Assembly (NCBI RefSeq): GCF_003248505.1
Contig: NZ_QFOA01000016.1
Coordinates: 1 to 55,272 of the forward strand
Source: Sphingobium sp.
Lineage (GTDB): Bacteria > Pseudomonadota > Alphaproteobacteria > Sphingomonadales > Sphingomonadaceae
Reading direction: 5' to 3'
DNA length: 55,272 bases
Position numbers and translations under genes: made by a program. The notes under the pieces are model-generated. The model was given only the letters and a program-made list of their open reading frames with translations. It ran no database searches and was not told the origin of the DNA. Below are positions 52,184-55,272 of the stretch, piece after piece (within the stretch, counting starts at the first letter, position 1; each line of letters opens with the position of its first letter).

Positions 52184-52558
52184 TCAGGCGGGCAGGGGGC
52201 GTGGTCTCTGATTTTCGTCCAGCGCGACGAAAGTGTAGACGCCGCTCGTTACCGGCACCTCCTCCTGTCTGCTGCCGCGCGTCGCAACCACTTCGATCCG
52301 GATCGCCAGCGATGTCCGCCCGCGTCGTTCTTCGACCGCGTAGACGGATACGATATCGCCCAGCAGGATGGGACTGATGAATTTCATCCCCTCGATCGCG
52401 ACCGTCGCGACCGGGCCTTGCGCGATCCGGTGCGCAACGATGCCCCCGGCGATATCCATCTGGCTTAATACCCATCCGCCAAAAATATGGCCGTTGGTGT
52501 TGATGTCGGTCAGATGCGGCATCACCCGCAACATTGCCTCGCCCCGTTGTTCAGTCAT
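52184..52558 (-). CDS. YciA-type acyl-CoA thioesterase
   Basis: Single hotdog-fold acyl-CoA thioesterase, 124 aa. The segment NTNGHIFGGWVLSQMDIAGG is diagnostic of YciA-like enzymes, with the Asp of MDIAGG the likely catalytic residue. It hydrolyses acyl-CoA, with chain length unknown. The start overlaps the upstream membrane-protein gene by 8 nt, suggesting an operon. Confidence 0.9.
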   Translation of the reverse strand: MTEQRGEAMLRVMPHLTDINTNGHIFGGWVLSQMDIAGGIVAHRIAQGPVATVAIEGMKFISPILLGDIVSVYAVEERRGRTSLAIRIEVVATRGSRQEEVPVTSGVYTFVALDENQRPRPLPA

Positions 52559-52850
52559 CCAGCGGTACCTCTTCCTTCAACCTGTCCATCACCTGTTCGT
52601 CATGCCCGGTCCCGCTCGATAGGAACACAAGCGCCATCAGCCCCGTCCCCAGCATGAAGGTCAGCCACACGCCCAGCACCGTCGCAATGACCATGTGGAC
52701 AGGCAACTGCCCCGCCCGCCAGTATAGGAAGAGCAGCGCCAGTCCTACGCACAGCGCGCCGCCCAGTGCCATCCACGCCATGATGCGGCGAAACCGCGCC
52801 CAAGCGGTGGCCGCGATCGCCGGATCGTCGAGAGCTTCTCTGCGCGTCAT
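52551..52850 (-). CDS. Small two-helix membrane protein
   Basis: A 99 aa protein with two hydrophobic segments (about 26-44 and 53-78) separated by a short polar turn, and a charged C-terminus (MDRLKEEVPLDD). I recognise no family. It is upstream of and coupled to the thioesterase gene. Confidence 0.7.
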   Translation of the reverse strand: MTRREALDDPAIAATAWARFRRIMAWMALGGALCVGLALLFLYWRAGQLPVHMVIATVLGVWLTFMLGTGLMALVFLSSGTGHDEQVMDRLKEEVPLDD

Positions 52851-52924
52851 CTCTTTTCATTGGGGCGCGAAAGTGGGATCATCAAGTCCCGATAAGGGGA
52901 TCGAAACAATATAGGAGAGCAGCC

Positions 52925-53353
52925 ATGACCATCGCGGCGATTTTGCAGCGCAAGGGAAGCGACGTGATCCAGGTCGGTCCCGGCGACAGCGTGCTGGCCG
53001 TCGTGCGCCTGCTGGCGGACCGGCGGATCGGCTGCGTCCCGGTGGTGGAGGACGGGCAGGTCGTCGGCATCTTTTCGGAGCGGGACTTCATCCACCGCGT
53101 CGCGCGCGATGGCGCATCCGCGTTCGACCATACGATCGGCGAAGTGATGACGACTCCCGCCATCGTCATCGACGAATGCACGCCCGTGCTGCACGGCCTG
53201 TCGCTGATGACGAAGCGGCGCATCCGGCATCTGCCGGTGGTGACCGAGGGGCGGCTGGTCGGCATGATCTCGATCGGCGATCTGGTGAAGTTCCGCATCG
53301 ATACCATCGAATCGGAAGCGGCGTCGCTGCGCGATTATATCCAGACTGCCTGA
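52925..53353 (+). CDS. CBS-domain pair protein
   Basis: A 142 aa protein made of two CBS domains (about 12-60 and 72-128; DRRIGCVPVVEDGQVVGIFSERD and KRRIRHLPVVTEGRLVGMISIGD). CBS pairs bind adenine nucleotides and regulate partner proteins. It has a good ribosome binding site (TAGGAGAGCAGCC). It is divergent from the small membrane protein and convergent with the flippase; no partner is obvious. Confidence 0.92.
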   Translation: MTIAAILQRKGSDVIQVGPGDSVLAVVRLLADRRIGCVPVVEDGQVVGIFSERDFIHRVARDGASAFDHTIGEVMTTPAIVIDECTPVLHGLSLMTKRRIRHLPVVTEGRLVGMISIGDLVKFRIDTIESEAASLRDYIQTA

Positions 53354-53363
53354 ACGGCACGAA

Positions 53364-54851
53364 TCAGCCTGCGCTGGCGGCAGGCGGCGCGCGCCGGACG
53401 ACCAGAGCGATCAGTTCGCTTAGCGTCCCGCGCGCGCACACCAACAGCGCGGCAAGGAACGCCAGTCCGCCCGCCGGCACAAGAATGCCGAGCCGCACGG
53501 GTGCGGGCAGGGGGGGCAGCATCTGTCCCAGCGCCATCACCACGCCTGCCATCAGCATCGAACAGCCCACCCCCGGCGCCGCCGCCCGGATGAGATCGCC
53601 GGCGCGCAGCGCCATGGGCCCGCCTGCCAGCCTGACCGTCGCCGCCGTCAGCAGAGGAAAGCCCGCGAGCCAGGCCCATGCCAGCCCGATCGCGCCGAAT
53701 CGGATGCCGATGAGGAAAGCGATAGGCATCACCACCGCGCCTACCGCTGCGACTCGCGCGGTCGTGCCGGGTCTGCCCAGCGCGTTGCTGACCGGCGCGA
53801 ACATCACCTGAAGCGTCATGAACGGCATCGCCAGCGCCAGGATGGATACGAACGGCGCCATCTCCAGCCATTTCGCACCGAACAGCGTCTCGACCAGCGG
53901 CTGCGCCGTCACCGCCATGCCGAAATAGACCGGGCAGGTGAGTAGCAACAGCAGCTTCACCGCCTTGCAGAAGGACGTGGCGACACGCCGCACATCCTTT
54001 TGCATCCGTGCATAGGCGGGAAAGGCGACATCGTTGAGCGGCGGCACGAACTTGCTGACGAAAATCTGCGTCAGGAACAGCGCTTCGGCATAGAGGCCCA
54101 GTTCATGCGGCGGCAGCGTCCGCCCGCCGATGAAGATGTCCGCTTGGCTCTGCACGATCCAGAACAACTGGCCGCCCAGCAGGGACGCGCCATAGGTCAC
54201 CATCGCGCCGGTTCCCCGGAAATCGAAGCTCGGCACAGGGCGAAATCCCGTCACGATGACATAGCCCGCCGCCTTCACCCAGAATCCGGTGATGGGGGCC
54301 CATATCAGCGTCCATACGCCCCAGCCCGACAGCGCGCCCGTCAACGCCATTGCCGCCGAAGCCGCCGCCGCGATTAGGTTGACGATTGCAGGCCGCCTGA
54401 AATCCAGCGCCCGGCCCATGATCGCTTCGGGCACGGAAATGAAGGGGGTGGACAGATAGAGCAGTGCCTGCACCCGCAGCAGGTCCGCGACCATCGGCTG
54501 GTCGTAATAGTCAGCCGCCAGCGGTGCGATCGTCAGTTGCAGCAGGGCCAGCGCACCGTTCAGCAGCAGCATGATGCCAAAGGCCTGACGAAGCCGGTGC
54601 GGCTCGACCGAATCGGACTGGACCAGAGCGCTCACCAGCCCGTAGCCATTGAGGAAGGTCGCGAAATTCAAGATCACCTGGGTCATCGCGAACAGGCCGT
54701 AATCGGCGGGATCGAGCAGGCGGATGACGGCCAGCGTCACGCCCCAGCTGATCACCTGGGACACGATCTGGCTGCCCGACCGCCAGAAGATCGCGCTGCG
54801 TATGCGCGCGCCAAATCCCGCGTCGCTGGCGTCGGCGTCGGCAAGGCTCAT
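53364..54851 (-). CDS. Lipopolysaccharide/oligosaccharide flippase (MOP superfamily)
   Basis: A 495 aa polytopic protein with about 14 membrane segments, of the polysaccharide-transporter group in the MOP superfamily. GRALDFRRPAIVNL and the early DPADYGLFAMTQVILNFATF are typical of this group (Wzx/TuaB-like). It probably flips lipid-linked glycans for surface polysaccharide synthesis. No glycosyltransferases are beside it. The long, Ala-rich C-terminus is charged only at the end. It is divergent from the putative rRNA leader. Confidence 0.85.
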   Translation of the reverse strand: MSLADADASDAGFGARIRSAIFWRSGSQIVSQVISWGVTLAVIRLLDPADYGLFAMTQVILNFATFLNGYGLVSALVQSDSVEPHRLRQAFGIMLLLNGALALLQLTIAPLAADYYDQPMVADLLRVQALLYLSTPFISVPEAIMGRALDFRRPAIVNLIAAAASAAMALTGALSGWGVWTLIWAPITGFWVKAAGYVIVTGFRPVPSFDFRGTGAMVTYGASLLGGQLFWIVQSQADIFIGGRTLPPHELGLYAEALFLTQIFVSKFVPPLNDVAFPAYARMQKDVRRVATSFCKAVKLLLLLTCPVYFGMAVTAQPLVETLFGAKWLEMAPFVSILALAMPFMTLQVMFAPVSNALGRPGTTARVAAVGAVVMPIAFLIGIRFGAIGLAWAWLAGFPLLTAATVRLAGGPMALRAGDLIRAAAPGVGCSMLMAGVVMALGQMLPPLPAPVRLGILVPAGGLAFLAALLVCARGTLSELIALVVRRAPPAASAG

Positions 54852-54942
54852 CGTCTGGTCTTCTCAATGCTGCGATCCGTCATGGCTGTCGGCTCTAGCG
54901 CGGAACCTTTCAAAATTTCTGAAACAAAATTGCAAAAAGGGT

Positions 54943-54971
54943 TTGACGGTCGCGGAACCCCTCCATATATG
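54943..54971 (+). promoter_or_regulatory. Strong sigma-70-like promoter of a probable rRNA operon
   Basis: TTGACG, 17 nt spacer, TATATG, with an AT-rich upstream stretch (AAATTTCTGAAACAAAATTGCAAAAA) that could act as an UP element. It is one of the best consensus promoters in the window. What follows is non-coding and looks like an rRNA leader. Confidence 0.6.
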
Positions 54972-55272
54972 CCGCTTCACCGGACGGGACGCTGCCTTGA
55001 ACGAGGCGCTGACGGGACGGTCGCTGACATAGACGGACACCAGTCCCCCGGAACGCAAGGATCGGGGGCGGATGGTTGTCCGCCTTTCCCTGTCGGTTGG
55101 TTCTTTGACATTGTTGATTGATGAAGGGACATGTGGGCGGCGGCTCGGTTTGTCTGGCGACATAGGCGCTGGGTGGATCGTAAAAGCTTAAGTCGTTCGT
55201 ATGTCCTTATACATATCCATTCGTAATATGTATTTGTGCAGGAACGGCTCCTATGAATGAGCGGATTGTGTT
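54972..55272 (+). ncRNA. Probable rRNA operon leader (5' part)
   Basis: There is no credible coding frame from 54972 to the window end. Features include a stem GGCGGA-N6-TCCGCC (55067-55084), a boxA-like antitermination element GGTTCTTTGACA (55099-55110), and a perfect 8 bp inverted repeat ATACATAT-N9-ATATGTAT (55209-55233) that could be a processing stem. The 16S gene would begin past the window end. The call is by composition and boxA only. Confidence 0.55.

Noticed and set aside
1..55272. CRISPR arrays, insertion sequences, integrase or phage genes, tRNA genes
   Set aside because: No regularly spaced repeats, transposase motifs or cloverleaf with TTCGA loop were seen by eye.

Overview
The window looks like a chromosomal segment from a sphingomonad (Sphingomonadaceae, Alphaproteobacteria; Sphingobium/Sphingomonas-like). 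The evidence is high GC, tight 1-4 nt ATGA/GTGA/TGATG overlaps, the alphaproteobacterial block mnmE-mnmG-rsmG-parA-parB with rho nearby, the holA-lptE-leuS-DUF3576 block, prfA-prmC followed by a DUF4167 gene, and a large TonB-dependent receptor. Nothing looks like a prophage, insertion sequence, CRISPR array or integron. It is mostly core genome near the replication origin, with accessory genes inserted.

Layout. 0.1-2.2 kb: a closely overlapping run of a SCO1-type copper chaperone, a Cys-cluster YcgN-like protein, a YgjP-like metallopeptidase and a small protein. 2.2-8.7 kb: tRNA hydroxylase trhO, phosphoesterase pdeM, a TonB-dependent receptor, a YggS-type PLP protein, a degenerate ThiE-like protein and a HAD phosphatase. 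8.8-12.4 kb: an Mla-type lipid-transport operon (STAS-MlaE, MlaF, MlaD, auxiliary lipoprotein). 12.4-24.7 kb, mostly minus strand: pepN, parB, parA, rsmG, mnmG, mnmE, a DUF6489-like gene, terC-like and rho, interrupted by a plus-strand dienelactone hydrolase/quinone oxidoreductase pair. 25-33.3 kb: double-domain aspartic protease, class A PBP, msrB, holA, lptE, leuS and a DUF3576 lipoprotein. 33.5-45.5 kb: an exported barrel-like protein, 2-hydroxyacid dehydrogenase, cystathionine gamma-synthase-like enzyme, ligase-associated helicase (lhr), a small lipoprotein, tag, gyrB, an SH3-like lipoprotein, a MocR regulator and ppa. 45.5-54.9 kb: M61 peptidase, hisS-prfA-prmC, DUF4167 AT-hook protein, thioesterase, small membrane protein, CBS protein and a flippase. 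55 kb to the end: what appears to be the promoter and leader of an rRNA operon whose 16S gene would start beyond the window.

How it fits together. ParA/ParB act on parS, and four near-palindromic parS-like sites are visible: two inside rsmG, one between mnmG and mnmE, and one about 20 kb away inside a lipoprotein gene. Translation and tRNA-modification genes (trhO, mnmE, mnmG, rsmG, leuS, hisS, prfA, prmC), replication and repair genes (holA, gyrB, tag, lhr, pdeM) and envelope genes (Mla, PBP, LptE, flippase) dominate.

The strongest anomalies are: (i) an abrupt drop to about 40-50% GC confined to the anticodon-binding domain of hisS; (ii) the parS layout, with protein-coding constraint; (iii) pdeM and lhr, normally neighbours, separated by 33 kb with no ligase or exonuclease partner in view; (iv) a pyrimidine-rich, rut-like rho leader; (v) a DUF4167 protein with two C-terminal AT-hooks. 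I found no clear wholly new multi-gene system. All functional calls rest on motif recognition by eye; no searches were run.
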